The position numbers were made by a program, and so were the translations under genes. This document shows, in pieces, positions 18,115 to 27,600 of a DNA stretch of 61,417 nt (its first letter is position 1; each line of letters opens with the position of its first letter). The stretch lies in assembly GCF_027789125.1 (NCBI RefSeq), contig NZ_JAQFVF010000032.1, forward strand, positions 1-61,417, written 5' to 3'. Under the pieces are notes generated by a model. The model saw nothing but the letters and a program-made list of their open reading frames with translations, searched no databases and was not told the DNA's origin. Origin of the DNA: Paenibacillus aestuarii (GTDB taxonomy: Bacteria > Bacillota > Bacilli > Paenibacillales > NBRC-103111).

Positions 18115-18390
18115 ATGGCAAAAAATGCGCTGTTGGAGATCAAACGCAGTTTGGAGCCCCACGTCGGGCAGAAGATCATGTTGAGAGCAAATGGTGGCCG
18201 TCGAAAGACCATCGAGCGTTCCGGTGTTTTAGAAGAAACCTACCCTTCTGTATTTATTGTGAAATTGGATCAAGAGGCACACGCCTTCAAACGAGTATCC
18301 TATAGCTACGCCGACATCCTTACCGAATCCGTTGAAGTTACCGTTTGTAATGACGACGGGCAAGTGCGAATCACTTACATTCAACACTAG
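18115..18390 (+). CDS. veg: Veg protein
   Basis: The 91-residue protein is close to B. subtilis Veg, with the block [20 protein letters not shown] and the segment [15 protein letters not shown]. Veg stimulates biofilm matrix genes through SinR/SlrR in B. subtilis and is otherwise poorly understood. ATG 18115 gives the family N terminus ([13 protein letters not shown]). A TTG six bases upstream has better spacing to AAAGAGGTGG and cannot be excluded. Tandem promoters precede it and a terminator follows, so it is monocistronic. Confidence 0.93.
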   Translation: MAKNALLEIKRSLEPHVGQKIMLRANGGRRKTIERSGVLEETYPSVFIVKLDQEAHAFKRVSYSYADILTESVEVTVCNDDGQVRITYIQH

Positions 18391-18409
18391 CGTAAAGCGT
18401 ATTAATATG

Positions 18410-18434
18410 AGCAGGCCCGATGGGCCTGCTTTTG
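18410..18434 (+). terminator. rho-independent terminator after veg
   Basis: AGCAGGCCC and GGGCCTGCT pair over a GAT loop and run into four T. Confidence 0.85.
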
Positions 18435-18442
18435 CTTTGTAT

Positions 18443-18473
18443 GGTATGGAAACATCGGCGCGGCGGCATACTA
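18443..18473 (+). promoter_or_regulatory. candidate sigma-G promoter of sspF
   Basis: GGTATG (18443-18448), 18 bases, then a perfect CATACTA (18467-18473). This is the late-forespore pattern expected for a small acid-soluble spore protein gene. Confidence 0.55.
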
Positions 18474-18510
18474 AGCCCACATCGGCAGATGAAGATGAGG
18501 AGGCGAAACA

Positions 18511-18945
18511 ATGGGTCGCAGAAGAAGCGTCATGTCGGAAAGTTTTAAATATGAGCTGGCCAAGGATTTGGGTTTCTATGACGTGGTCCAGCGTGAGGGC
18601 TGGGAGGGCATTCGCACGAAGGATGCGGGCAACATGGTCAAGAGAGCGATTCAGATCGCTGAGGAGCACCTAGCTAAGCAGCAGATGGCACAGACGCCTG
18701 TAAGTTACACGCAGCCAGGCACTCAGCAAGGCGGCTACGGCCAAAGCCACAACCAAGGGGGGTATACACCGTCCCCGCCGATGACAAACGTGACAAGCGG
18801 TTCGCAAGCTGTTTCCCCGTCGGGAGCGTACAATGTCAATGCGTCATTTCCCTATCAAAATCAACCGCCTGCTCCGGGGATGAACGTGGTGCCGGCGAGT
18901 TATGAGCAAACATCTCAGAACGGGTCGCGCCCTTCTTACAGCTAA
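18511..18945 (+). CDS. sspF: SspF-type small acid-soluble spore protein with extended tail
   Basis: Residues 1-60 match SspF, a minor alpha/beta-type SASP ([20 protein letters not shown], then [21 protein letters not shown]). Such proteins coat and protect DNA in the dormant spore. The protein is 144 residues long, whereas SspF is normally about 60. Residues 61-144 form a low-complexity tail rich in Gln, Gly, Ser, Pro, Tyr and Asn. AGGAGG precedes the ATG. The veg-sspF-ispE order is conserved. The tail could be a disordered linker or phase-separating segment; nothing in the sequence settles that. Confidence 0.9.
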   Translation: MGRRRSVMSESFKYELAKDLGFYDVVQREGWEGIRTKDAGNMVKRAIQIAEEHLAKQQMAQTPVSYTQPGTQQGGYGQSHNQGGYTPSPPMTNVTSGSQAVSPSGAYNVNASFPYQNQPPAPGMNVVPASYEQTSQNGSRPSYS

Positions 18946-18969
18946 AGCGGAAGCTTTAGCTTTTCTTTT
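18941..18969 (+). terminator. terminator overlapping the sspF stop
   Basis: GCTAAAGC and GCTTTAGC pair over GGAA and are followed by TTTTCTTTT. The stem includes the sspF stop codon. Confidence 0.65.
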
Positions 18970-19021
18970 GCGCTTTTGTTATAATATTTTAACGGCAAAA
19001 CGAGCAAAAGAAGGTGAAACA

Positions 19022-19876
19022 ATGAAGATTTTCGAAAAAGCACCAGCCAAAATCAATTTATCACTGGATGTTCTACATAAAAGAGAAGACGGTTACCATG
19101 AAGTAGAGATGGTAATGACAATGGTCGACCTGGCTGACCGCATTGAAATGCAGGAGCTGCCGCGCGATACGATCATCATTTCCAGCCAAGCGGGCTACAT
19201 CCCGCTAGATGAGAAGAACCTGGCCTTTCAGGCAGCCCGTTTGATCAAGGATCGGTATGATGTGAAGCAGGGCGTCTATATCCATCTGGATAAGAAGATT
19301 CCGGTTGCTGCAGGCTTGGCAGGAGGCAGCAGTGACGCAGCAGCGACGCTGCGCGGGTTGAACCGCCTCTGGCAGTTGAACATCCCGATGAAGGAGCTGC
19401 AGGAGCTTGGCGCTGAGCTGGGCTCGGACGTGCCCTTCTGTGTGACAGGGGGGACGGCTGTGGCGCGAGGACGTGGAGAGAAGCTGGAGCCGATCGCATC
19501 GCCGCCGCAGTGCTGGGTTGTGTTGGCTAAGCCTCCGATCAATGTATCGACATCGGAAATTTACGGGAAGCTGAATGCCCGGGGCATCAAGCATCATCCG
19601 TCTACAGCGAATGTGCTGGAGGCGATCCGCGAGAAACAATTCGACCAGCTCTGTGACGAGCTTGGCAATGTTCTTGAGGAAGTGACGCTGGACTTGTACC
19701 CCGAGGTTCGCCACTTGAAGGAATGCATGCAGAAGCTCGGCGCCGACGGCGTGTTGATGTCGGGCAGCGGTCCGACCGTGTTTGGGCTTGTTTCCAAAGA
19801 GGCGAAGGTCCCGCGTATCTATAATGGACTTCGGGGTTTTTGCAAAGACGTTTACGCGGTGCGCATGCTAACGTAA
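19022..19876 (+). CDS. ispE: 4-diphosphocytidyl-2-C-methyl-D-erythritol kinase
   Basis: The 284-residue GHMP-family kinase catalyses the ATP-dependent step of the methylerythritol phosphate route to isoprenoids. The N-terminal [11 protein letters not shown] and the ATP-binding [21 protein letters not shown] region (residues about 97-117) are diagnostic; the C-terminal [10 protein letters not shown] is also present. ATG 19022 follows GAAGGTG; the longer frame from 18902 overlaps sspF and is not real. A TATAAT at 18980-18985 may be its -10 box, with a weak -35. Confidence 0.96.
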   Translation: MKIFEKAPAKINLSLDVLHKREDGYHEVEMVMTMVDLADRIEMQELPRDTIIISSQAGYIPLDEKNLAFQAARLIKDRYDVKQGVYIHLDKKIPVAAGLAGGSSDAAATLRGLNRLWQLNIPMKELQELGAELGSDVPFCVTGGTAVARGRGEKLEPIASPPQCWVVLAKPPINVSTSEIYGKLNARGIKHHPSTANVLEAIREKQFDQLCDELGNVLEEVTLDLYPEVRHLKECMQKLGADGVLMSGSGPTVFGLVSKEAKVPRIYNGLRGFCKDVYAVRMLT

Positions 19877-19889
19877 AAGCTGCTTGGTC

Positions 19890-19917
19890 AAAAGAGCCCC
19901 TGGAGGGCTCTTTTTTT
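19890..19917 (+). terminator. rho-independent terminator after ispE
   Basis: AAAAGAGCCC and GGGCTCTTTT pair over CTGGA and run into T. Confidence 0.88.
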
Positions 19918-19983
19918 CATGTGAAACTTGGCATGTCAAATTTATGTGAAGTTTGTGTGAGCATAATTTTCATGTGAAGCTTG
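19918..19983 (+). repeat. three direct repeats upstream of purR
   Basis: The 13-base word YATGTGAANNTTG occurs at 19918-19930, 19943-19955 and 19971-19983. The last copy runs into the candidate -35 box of purR. Confidence 0.55.
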
Positions 19984-20031
19984 AAAAAATACGTATAAAA
20001 ATGGTATATTTTCATTATATTATTCGGATTT
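19981..20031 (+). promoter_or_regulatory. candidate purR promoter with PurBox-like operator
   Basis: TTGAAA (19981-19986) and TATATT (20005-20010) are spaced by 18 bases. Just downstream, ATTATTCGGATTT (20019-20031) matches the reverse complement of the B. subtilis PurBox (AWWWCCGAACWWT) at 12 of 13 positions. The site suggests autoregulation by PurR, as in B. subtilis. Confidence 0.5.
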
Positions 20032-20045
20032 AGGGGGTTAGTGCG

Positions 20046-20867
20046 ATGAAAAAGTTGAAAAGGAGCGCTAGGCTGGTGGAAATGACGCAGTATTTGTTGT
20101 TTCGCCCCCATTCGTTAATTCCTTTAACGACTTTTGCCGAACGTTACAGCTCTGCTAAATCCTCGATTAGTGAAGATTTGGCCATCATCAAAGAAGTGTT
20201 CGAAGAGGAAGGCGTAGGCGAACTGCATACTTTAGCGGGAGCAGCGGGCGGTGTCAAGTTTACACCGAAGATGCCGAAAGAAGCATCGCTTCAGTTTATT
20301 CAGAATCTATGCTCACAGCTGGAGCAGCCTGAACGAATTTTGCCAGGCGGCTACTTGTATATGTCCGATATCATGGGGCAGCCTCATTATTTAAATGAAA
20401 TCGGTAAAACGTTCGCAAGTGCGTTTGCCGGTCAAGATATTGATGTGATTATGACGGTGGAAACGAAAGGGATTCCACTCGCTTATGCGACGGCTACTTA
20501 CATGAATCTGCCGGTCGTTGTCGTCCGCAGGGATACGAAGGTGACGGAAGGCTCAGCGGTTAGTATTAACTATGTGTCGGGTTCCAACAAGCGGATCCAG
20601 ACGATGTCGCTGGCTAGACGTGCCCTGAAGGAAGAATCCAAAGTTTTGATTATTGACGATTTCATGCATGTAGGTGGTACAATTCATGGTATGATGGACT
20701 TGCTCGCGGAGTTTAAAGCCACTGTTCAAGGCGTAGGTGTGTTTATGGAATCCTGTGAAGTGGAAGAACATCTGATTGAACAATATGTATCGCTGGCTAG
20801 ACTGCATGGCGTTGATTCGAAGACGAAACAAATTACCGTGCAGCCGGGCAACTATTTTGACAATTAG
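20046..20867 (+). CDS. purR: purine operon repressor PurR
   Basis: The 273-residue protein has an N-terminal winged-helix domain (residues 1-75) and a C-terminal phosphoribosyltransferase-like domain. The PRPP motif VLIIDDFMHVGGTIHG is near residues 199-214. In B. subtilis, PurR represses purine genes and is released by PRPP. GGGGG lies upstream of the ATG. It is followed after 18 bases by ridA, the conserved purR-yabJ-spoVG order. Confidence 0.95.
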   Translation: MKKLKRSARLVEMTQYLLFRPHSLIPLTTFAERYSSAKSSISEDLAIIKEVFEEEGVGELHTLAGAAGGVKFTPKMPKEASLQFIQNLCSQLEQPERILPGGYLYMSDIMGQPHYLNEIGKTFASAFAGQDIDVIMTVETKGIPLAYATATYMNLPVVVVRRDTKVTEGSAVSINYVSGSNKRIQTMSLARRALKEESKVLIIDDFMHVGGTIHGMMDLLAEFKATVQGVGVFMESCEVEEHLIEQYVSLARLHGVDSKTKQITVQPGNYFDN

Positions 20868-20885
20868 AAAGGGGATGCGTAAACG

Positions 20886-21269
20886 ATGGAATTCATTTCA
20901 ACTCAGGCGGCTCCTGCTGCGATTGGTCCCTATTCGCAAGCGGTGAAGCTGGGCAACCTGCTGTTCACTTCCGGGCAAATCCCGCTCGGTCCTGACGGCG
21001 TGCTTGTGCAAGGCGGTATTAAGGAGCAGGCGCATCAAGTGTTCGCTAATCTGAAGGGTGTCCTGGAGGCTGCGGGCACTGACTTTGGTCATGTAGTGAA
21101 GGCGACCGTATTTTTGAAAGATATGAATCAATTTGCCGAGCTGAACGAGATTTATGCTTCGTATTTTGGTGATCATAAACCGGCCAGATCCACGGTCGAA
21201 GTGGCTCGATTGCCTCGCGATGTTTTTGTCGAAATCGAACTAATCGCCGAGATACCTGTCGAAATTTAA
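20886..21269 (+). CDS. ridA: RidA family enamine/imine deaminase (YabJ)
   Basis: The 127-residue protein matches RidA, which hydrolyses reactive 2-aminoacrylate and related imines. Family features include [18 protein letters not shown] at the start, the substrate-binding Arg in [13 protein letters not shown] near residue 105, and the C-terminal [10 protein letters not shown]. It forms trimers. It is co-transcribed with purR, since only 18 bases separate them. Its link to purine control in B. subtilis is genetic; the mechanism is unknown. Confidence 0.94.
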   Translation: MEFISTQAAPAAIGPYSQAVKLGNLLFTSGQIPLGPDGVLVQGGIKEQAHQVFANLKGVLEAAGTDFGHVVKATVFLKDMNQFAELNEIYASYFGDHKPARSTVEVARLPRDVFVEIELIAEIPVEI

Positions 21270-21319
21270 CAGATTCATAAAGAAAGTTTAAATTTATAGA
21301 AATTTTCAAAAAAATAAGA

Positions 21320-21673
<354 letters not shown>

Positions 21674-21694
21674 TCCTGTTTACCTTTTTTTAAG

Positions 21695-21721
21695 AAGAGA
21701 GCCCTTTGGGCTCTCTTTTCT
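21695..21721 (+). terminator. rho-independent terminator after spoVG
   Basis: AAGAGAGCCC (21695-21704) and GGGCTCTCTT (21708-21717) pair over a three-base loop and run into T. Confidence 0.88.
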
Positions 21722-21806
21722 TTTTACAGGAATTGAGCTATAGTGGGTGAAGCGAACTTCATTTTTTATACATGAGGATTAAAAAAAACAGGGAGTTGGA
21801 TGTTTA

Positions 21807-23201
21807 GTGAAACTCATGGCGGTTGTGCTTGCGGCAGGCCAAGGAAAACGTATGAAATCAAAGCTGTACAAGGTGCTCCATCCCGTTGTAGGCAAACCGA
21901 TGGTAGGTCACGTTGTGGATACATTGAACCATATAAATACAACTAGAACATTAGTCGTCGTTGGGTACGGAGCAGAAGCGGTTCAAGCTTATCTGGGAGA
22001 CCGCGTGGAATATGCACTGCAAGCTGAGCAGCTCGGTACGGGACATGCTGTTCTGCAAGCCAAGGATGCGCTTGGCAGCGAGGAAGGCATGACCATCGTC
22101 ATCTGCGGCGATACGCCGCTGATTTCGGAAGAAACGCTGCGCAGCATGATTCAGCTGCATCAGGAGTCGGGCGCGTCGGCGACGATTCTCACAGCGAAGC
22201 TGGATAATCCGTTCGGTTACGGCCGCATTATTCGCGGTGTTGACGGACGTGTGGCCCGCATTGTCGAACAGAAGGACTGCACGGCGGAAGAAGCGGCTGT
22301 CAAAGAGATGAATACGGGCACGTATATCTTCGACAACAAGACGCTTTTTGAAGCACTGGGGTCGGTGACGAACAATAACAATCAAAATGAATATTACCTG
22401 ACAGATGTGATTGGCATTCTGACGGCTCAAGGCAAAGTTGTGCAAGGGTATTGCATGGCGGACAGCGCGGAGTCGATCGGCGTCAATGACCGCGTAGGTC
22501 TTGCCGAAGCGGAACGTTTGTTCAAGGAGCGCATTAACCGCAGCCATATGATGAATGGCGTGACCATTATAGATCCTGTGAACACGTACATTGAGCCTGA
22601 AGTCAAGATTGGAGCCGATACGGTACTGCTGCCGGGAACCATTCTCCGCGGGCGCACGGTCATCGGCGAAAACTGCACCATTGGGCCGCAAACGGAAATT
22701 ATCGATTCGATCATTCAAGATGACGTAAGCATTAAGCAGTCTGTGCTGCAGGATGCATTTGTAGACAGCGATACGAGCGTAGGGCCTTTTGCATATTTAA
22801 GACCAGGTGCTAAGTTGGGCAAACATGTGAAAGTCGGGGATTTTGTAGAGATCAAAAATGCTACGATTGGCGACAGCAGCAAAGTTTCTCACTTGAGCTA
22901 TGTGGGCGACGCGAAGGTCGGTGCGAATGTCAACATTGGCTGTGGCGCGATTACGGTCAACTACGATGGATTTAATAAGAATTTGACGGAGATCGGCGAC
23001 GATGCCTTTATCGGCAGCAACGTGAATCTCATTGCGCCTGTGCGGATCGGGAATGGGGCTTACGTTGTAGCCGGCTCCACGATTACGCATGAGGTCGAGG
23101 ACGGCGATTTGGCGATTGCCCGGGAGCGGCAGTCCAACAAGCCGGGTTATGCGGAGAAAATCAAAGCACGCATGAAGGCGAAGAAGGCTAATCAGAGCTA
23201 G
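21807..23201 (+). CDS. glmU: bifunctional UDP-N-acetylglucosamine pyrophosphorylase / glucosamine-1-phosphate N-acetyltransferase
   Basis: The 464-residue enzyme makes UDP-GlcNAc for peptidoglycan and wall polymers. The N-terminal uridylyltransferase domain has LAAGQGKRMKS (residues 9-19) and GDTPL near 100. From about residue 250 a left-handed beta-helix of hexapeptide repeats forms the acetyltransferase domain, with GNGAYVVAGST near its end. The GTG at 21807 is preferred, since GGGAG lies 11 bases upstream; ATG 21816 would be too far. In B. subtilis it is followed by prs and ctc; here a terminator and a minus-strand ORF follow instead. Confidence 0.97.
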   Translation: MKLMAVVLAAGQGKRMKSKLYKVLHPVVGKPMVGHVVDTLNHINTTRTLVVVGYGAEAVQAYLGDRVEYALQAEQLGTGHAVLQAKDALGSEEGMTIVICGDTPLISEETLRSMIQLHQESGASATILTAKLDNPFGYGRIIRGVDGRVARIVEQKDCTAEEAAVKEMNTGTYIFDNKTLFEALGSVTNNNNQNEYYLTDVIGILTAQGKVVQGYCMADSAESIGVNDRVGLAEAERLFKERINRSHMMNGVTIIDPVNTYIEPEVKIGADTVLLPGTILRGRTVIGENCTIGPQTEIIDSIIQDDVSIKQSVLQDAFVDSDTSVGPFAYLRPGAKLGKHVKVGDFVEIKNATIGDSSKVSHLSYVGDAKVGANVNIGCGAITVNYDGFNKNLTEIGDDAFIGSNVNLIAPVRIGNGAYVVAGSTITHEVEDGDLAIARERQSNKPGYAEKIKARMKAKKANQS

Positions 23202-23232
23202 GTCGTTTCAGCCGCTTGTTTAAGACGCGAAG

Positions 23233-23279
23233 AAACAGAGGGTGCCCTTATCGTGAAGGGTATCCTCTGTTTGTCTTTT
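23233..23279 (+). terminator. rho-independent terminator after glmU
   Basis: A 17-base arm (23233-23249) pairs with 23256-23272 with one mismatched position and is followed by TTTT at 23276-23279. It abuts the 3' end of the minus-strand ORF that ends at 23278. Confidence 0.8.
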
Positions 23280-23478
23280 AATAGCCGGGGCGCGAAATAA
23301 AGACATGCATGGCGCGATTATAGAACGTATTATTGATTTTAATAAAATGAGGGGAGTAGACTTCAATGAAGCCTATATCCTTATGCAGGTTTTGGTAGTA
23401 TACTTGGACGGGAATGTTGGCCTCTATATGATCTTGGAAATGAGGGTCTGATGACAAGGTTTGTCCATTCTGATACAT
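23278..23478 (-). CDS. conserved-looking hypothetical protein
   Basis: I do not recognise a named family. The 66-residue product begins MYQNGQTL and ends KINNTFYNRAMHVFISRPGY; it is polar, with no membrane segment or signal. The ATG at 23478 is preferred because AGGTGA lies about 12 bases upstream. A GTG at 23538 would give 86 residues but lacks a clear site. The gene lies between glmU and pth in the place of prs and ctc, on the opposite strand. Composition and start context look genuine, but function cannot be assigned. Confidence 0.6.
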   Translation of the reverse strand: MYQNGQTLSSDPHFQDHIEANIPVQVYYQNLHKDIGFIEVYSPHFIKINNTFYNRAMHVFISRPGY

Positions 23479-23627
23479 ATGTACGAGTTCACCTGCGATT
23501 ATGAATTTGATGTATACATAATGGTAGACAATAGACACAAGGGCTTAGTTCCACAGAACTTGATATTATTTTAATAAAATAAAAAATAGATAAAGATCAG
23601 AGTCATGATGGGAAGGATGAACATACA

Positions 23628-24188
23628 ATGAAATGTTTCATTGGGTTAGGCAATCCAGGCAAGCAGTACGAGATGAACCGTCATAATATCGGCTTTATGG
23701 CAATTGACCGTTTTGCCGCCAAATGGGGGATTACCACATTTCAAAATAAATGCAAGGGGCTTCTGGGCGAAGGGGTAGTTGGCGGCACCAAGGTCTATCT
23801 GCTCAAGCCCATGACTTATATGAATTTGTCGGGCGAATCGATGCGGGCTTTTTTGGATTTCTATAAAGCAAATCTGGAAGATATCACAATTATTTACGAT
23901 GATATGGATACGACATATGGTCAGATTCGGCTGCGTTATCAGGGCAGCGCTGGCGGCCATAACGGAATTAAGTCGATCATTCAGCATGCGGGCACACAGA
24001 GTTTTAACCGGATCCGCATGGGGATCAATCGCCCGGCACCCGGCTATAATATCGCTGACTATGTGCTGTCCAATTTCTCCAAAGAAGAAATGAAATCGAT
24101 GGAGTCGCTGCTGGACTTAACTTGTGACGCCATGGAGTTCAGTCTCAAAGAATCTTTCGAGAAGACGATGGCCAAATTTAATAAATAA
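23628..24188 (+). CDS. pth: peptidyl-tRNA hydrolase
   Basis: The 186-residue enzyme (SpoVC in B. subtilis) frees tRNA from prematurely released peptidyl-tRNA. Catalytic elements are N9 in GLGNPG, H19 in MNRHNIGF, and the Asp-rich IIYDDMDTTYGQIR near residue 93, followed by GSAGGHNGIKSI. GGAAGGA lies upstream of ATG 23628. It is separated from glmU by the small minus-strand ORF. Confidence 0.97.
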   Translation: MKCFIGLGNPGKQYEMNRHNIGFMAIDRFAAKWGITTFQNKCKGLLGEGVVGGTKVYLLKPMTYMNLSGESMRAFLDFYKANLEDITIIYDDMDTTYGQIRLRYQGSAGGHNGIKSIIQHAGTQSFNRIRMGINRPAPGYNIADYVLSNFSKEEMKSMESLLDLTCDAMEFSLKESFEKTMAKFNK

Positions 24189-24260
24189 TGTCCCGCAATG
24201 CTGCAATACGGCGTATATTGTTGTCTTCATCAGGAGATCCTAAAATGATGCCTGTTCATT

Positions 24261-24290
24261 GGCTAATTTCCCCCGCGGGTGGCCATACTA
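24261..24290 (+). promoter_or_regulatory. candidate sigma-F-type promoter of fin
   Basis: GGCCATACTA (24281-24290) matches the sigma-F -10 pattern with one mismatch. The -35 candidate GGCTA at 24261-24265, 15 bases before, is weak. B. subtilis fin is sigma-F dependent, which favours the call. Confidence 0.45.
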
Positions 24291-24325
24291 GCAGGTGATA
24301 GGAAATTTCAAGGAGGCATACATAT

Positions 24326-24553
24326 ATGATCAAGTATATTTGCAGGCATTGTCATACCTTTGTCGGGGAGATTAATCAGACGGCGATCACGGAGCAGCAG
24401 TTAGGCTTCCATTTCTTGACCCCTGATGAGCGGAGAGATATAATATCGTATAATACGAATGGGGACGTTACGGTCAGAGTTGTATGCGATTATTGCCGGG
24501 AAGCGCTTGAAGCCAATCCGGAATTGTCGCTGCTGGCAAGTCCGCTGCAGTAA
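24326..24553 (+). CDS. fin: anti-sigma-F factor Fin
   Basis: The 75-residue protein (YabK) has two zinc-binding CxxC pairs, C6/C9 in YICRHC and a second in VVCDYC near residue 53. Fin binds core-associated sigma F late in forespore development and promotes the switch to sigma G. AAGGAGG sits just before ATG 24326. It lies between pth and mfd exactly as in B. subtilis. With gin about 23 kb upstream, the window holds inhibitors of both forespore sigma factors. Confidence 0.93.
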   Translation: MIKYICRHCHTFVGEINQTAITEQQLGFHFLTPDERRDIISYNTNGDVTVRVVCDYCREALEANPELSLLASPLQ

Positions 24554-24576
24554 GTTTTTGATGATCTAGATTCAAT

Positions 24577-24606
24577 AGCCTAGGCAAGTATGCCGAGGCT
24601 TCTTTT
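24577..24606 (+). terminator. terminator after fin
   Basis: AGCCTAGGCA and TGCCGAGGCT pair with one mismatch over AGTA and run into five T after a C. Confidence 0.75.
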
Positions 24607-24626
24607 TGTGAGAGGAGTGTACTTGT

Positions 24627-27600
24627 TTGCAAGCTTTAATTCAAGCTTTTTCTGCGGATGCCGACTTTCAAACGATTGTTTCCGGTATTCGATCCGAGAT
24701 GAAAGAGCAGCTCATTGCCGGGTTAACCGGCTCCTCTCGACAAGTGATGATTGCGAGTCTTGTGCGGGAGCTCTCGCGGCCGCTATTCATCGTCACGCAC
24801 AACATGTTTGCAGCTCAGAAAATCTCAGAGGATCTGCTAGAGTGTTTATCCGAGGATGAGGTGCTTTTATATCCGGCTCAGGAGCTTTTGGCTACGGAGG
24901 AGGCTGCTGCGAGCCCTGAAATGCTGGCACAGCGAATCGATGTGCTGACCAAGCTTGCGGGCGGATATCGCGGAGTCGTCATTGCGCCTTATGCGGGCTT
25001 ACGCCGGTTGCTGCCGGTGAAGCAAGTGTTCGAGGAATCGCGGATTACGATTCAAGTCGGGGACACGGTTCAGCTGGAAGACCTGCTGCTTCAATTGACA
25101 CACCTCGGCTATGAGCGTGTGGAGCGGGTCGATGCCAAGGGTGAGATGAGTGTGCGCGGCGGTATTCTGGACTTGTATCCACTAACGAGCGAGCATGCGA
25201 TACGGATTGAATTTTTTGACGTCGAGGTCGACTCTATTCGAACATTCGATGCAGGTGACCAGCGGTCAATTGATAAATTACAGGCGATTACGATTCCGCC
25301 ATGCCGAGAGATTCAAGCGGATCGAAAGCGATTACAATCAGCTGCCCAGCACGCTTATGAGCTGCTGCAAGCCCAATTGGAGAAAATGACGGACCGGGCC
25401 GCCAAGGATAAACTGCTGGAAGGCATCGGCCACGATATTGAACTGCTTCGAGAAGGACAGACATTCCCCGGTATTTATAAATATATCTCGCTTTTGTATA
25501 CGGAAAGACAGACCCTCTTGGACTATATGCCTAAAGACGCGGTGCTGATTCTCGACGAACCGGCACGGATGCTGGAGACTGCGAAACAGCTTGAGCGTGA
25601 TGAGGCGGAGTGGATGATGCACGCAATCCAAGAGGGGAAGAGCTTGCCGGCTTTTGTGCTGTCCAAATCTTACGAAACTTTGCTGCATCGCAGGCCATTC
25701 CCGACGCTGTACTTGTCGCTGTTCCTTCGTCAGGTGCCAGGCGTGCAGCCGCAAAATATCGTCAACTTTGTATGCCGCGTCATGCAAAACTTCCACGGCC
25801 AGATGAATCTGCTCAAAGCGGAGATGGAGCGCTGGAAAAAGAACGGCAGCAAGGTGGTTCTGCTGGCGGGCGGAGAGGAACGCTCCGATCGCGTGAAGCG
25901 GGTGCTCCAGGATTATCAGATCGAGCTTCCCGAGATTGTCGATGGCAACTTGCAGGCGGGCTTCGAAATGCCTTCGATTCATCTGGTGGTCATAACCGAA
26001 GGCGAGATGTTTACGCAAAAGCAGCGGAAGGCCCGTAAAGTCGAGAAAAAGCTGGAAAACGCTGAGCGGATCAAAAGCTACCAGGAGCTTAAGGTCGGTG
26101 ACTACGTGGTTCACGTCAACCACGGCATCGGTAAATACGTCGGCATCGGCACGCTGGAAGTAGGCGGCATTCACAAGGATTATCTGCACATCATGTACGC
26201 CGGCGGCGACAAGCTGTCGGTGCCAATCGATCAGATTGATCTGATTCAAAAATATGTCGGCGCCGAGGAAAAAGAGCCGAAAGTGTACAAACTCGGCGGG
26301 GCCGACTGGGCGCGCGCGAAGAGTAAAGCTCGGGCATCGGTGAAGGACATTGCCGATGAGCTGATTAAGCTTTATGCGGAACGCCAAGCAACGCCAGGCT
26401 ACGGATTTAGTAAAGACAGCTCGTATCAGAACGAGTTCGAAGCGATGTTTCCTTATGATGAGACGAGAGACCAGCTTCGTGCTATCGAAGAGATCAAGAA
26501 CGATATGGAGAAGTCGCGTCCGATGGATCGCCTGCTGTGCGGCGACGTGGGGTACGGGAAGACGGAGGTCGCTGTGCGCGCTGCGTTTAAGGCGGCGATT
26601 GACGGTAAGCAGGTAGCGGTTCTCGTGCCGACGACCATTCTGGCTCAGCAGCATTATGAAACGTTCCGCGAGCGCTTCTCGGGCTATCCGTTTAACGTGC
26701 AGGTGCTCAGCCGTTTCCGCTCCAAAAAAGAGCAGACGGAAGTGATGAAGGGCGTCAAGAAAGGGACTGTTGACGTGGTGATCGGCACGCACCGCCTGCT
26801 CTCGCAGGATGTGCAGTTCAAAGATCTGGGGCTGCTGATCGTGGATGAGGAGCAGCGTTTCGGCGTCTCCCATAAGGAGAAGATCAAGCGGCTGAAGACG
26901 AATGTGGACGTGCTGACCTTGACGGCGACGCCGATTCCGCGGACGCTGCATATGTCCATGCTCGGTGTGCGGGATTTGTCCGTCATCGAGACGCCGCCGG
27001 AAAACCGCTTCCCTGTTCAGACTTACGTAGTGGAATACAGTCCGTCGCTGGTCCGGGAAGCCATTGAACGGGAGCTCGCCCGGGAAGGACAGGTTTATTA
27101 CTTATACAATCGCGTTCAGGGAATCACGCAAATGGCTGACCAGATTTCGATGATGATTCCGGACGCCCGTGTGACTGTCGCGCATGGCCAAATGGGCGAG
27201 CAGGAATTGGAGAAGACCATTCTCGACTTCCTAGACGGCGAGTACGACGTTCTGGTCAGTACGAGCATCATCGAGACCGGCGTCGATATTCCGAACGTGA
27301 ATACTTTGATCGTCCATGATGCGGATAAAATGGGGCTTTCCCAGCTGTATCAGCTGCGGGGGCGTGTCGGCCGTTCGAACCGGATTGCGTACGCGTATTT
27401 TACGTATCAGCGTGATAAAGTGCTGACGGAAGTAGCGGAGAAACGGCTGCAAGCGATTAAGGAGTTTACAGAACTAGGCTCAGGCTTTAAAATTGCCATG
27501 AGGGATTTGTCTATTCGAGGCGCAGGCAATCTGCTTGGTGCTGAACAGCATGGCTTCATCGCTTCCGTCGGATTTGATTTGTATTCGCAAATGCTGGCGG

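Noticed and set aside
25338..26951. 537-codon open frame on the minus strand
   Set aside because: It lies fully inside mfd, lacks any recognisable family sequence, and its His/Leu/Arg-rich composition is typical of a shadow frame.
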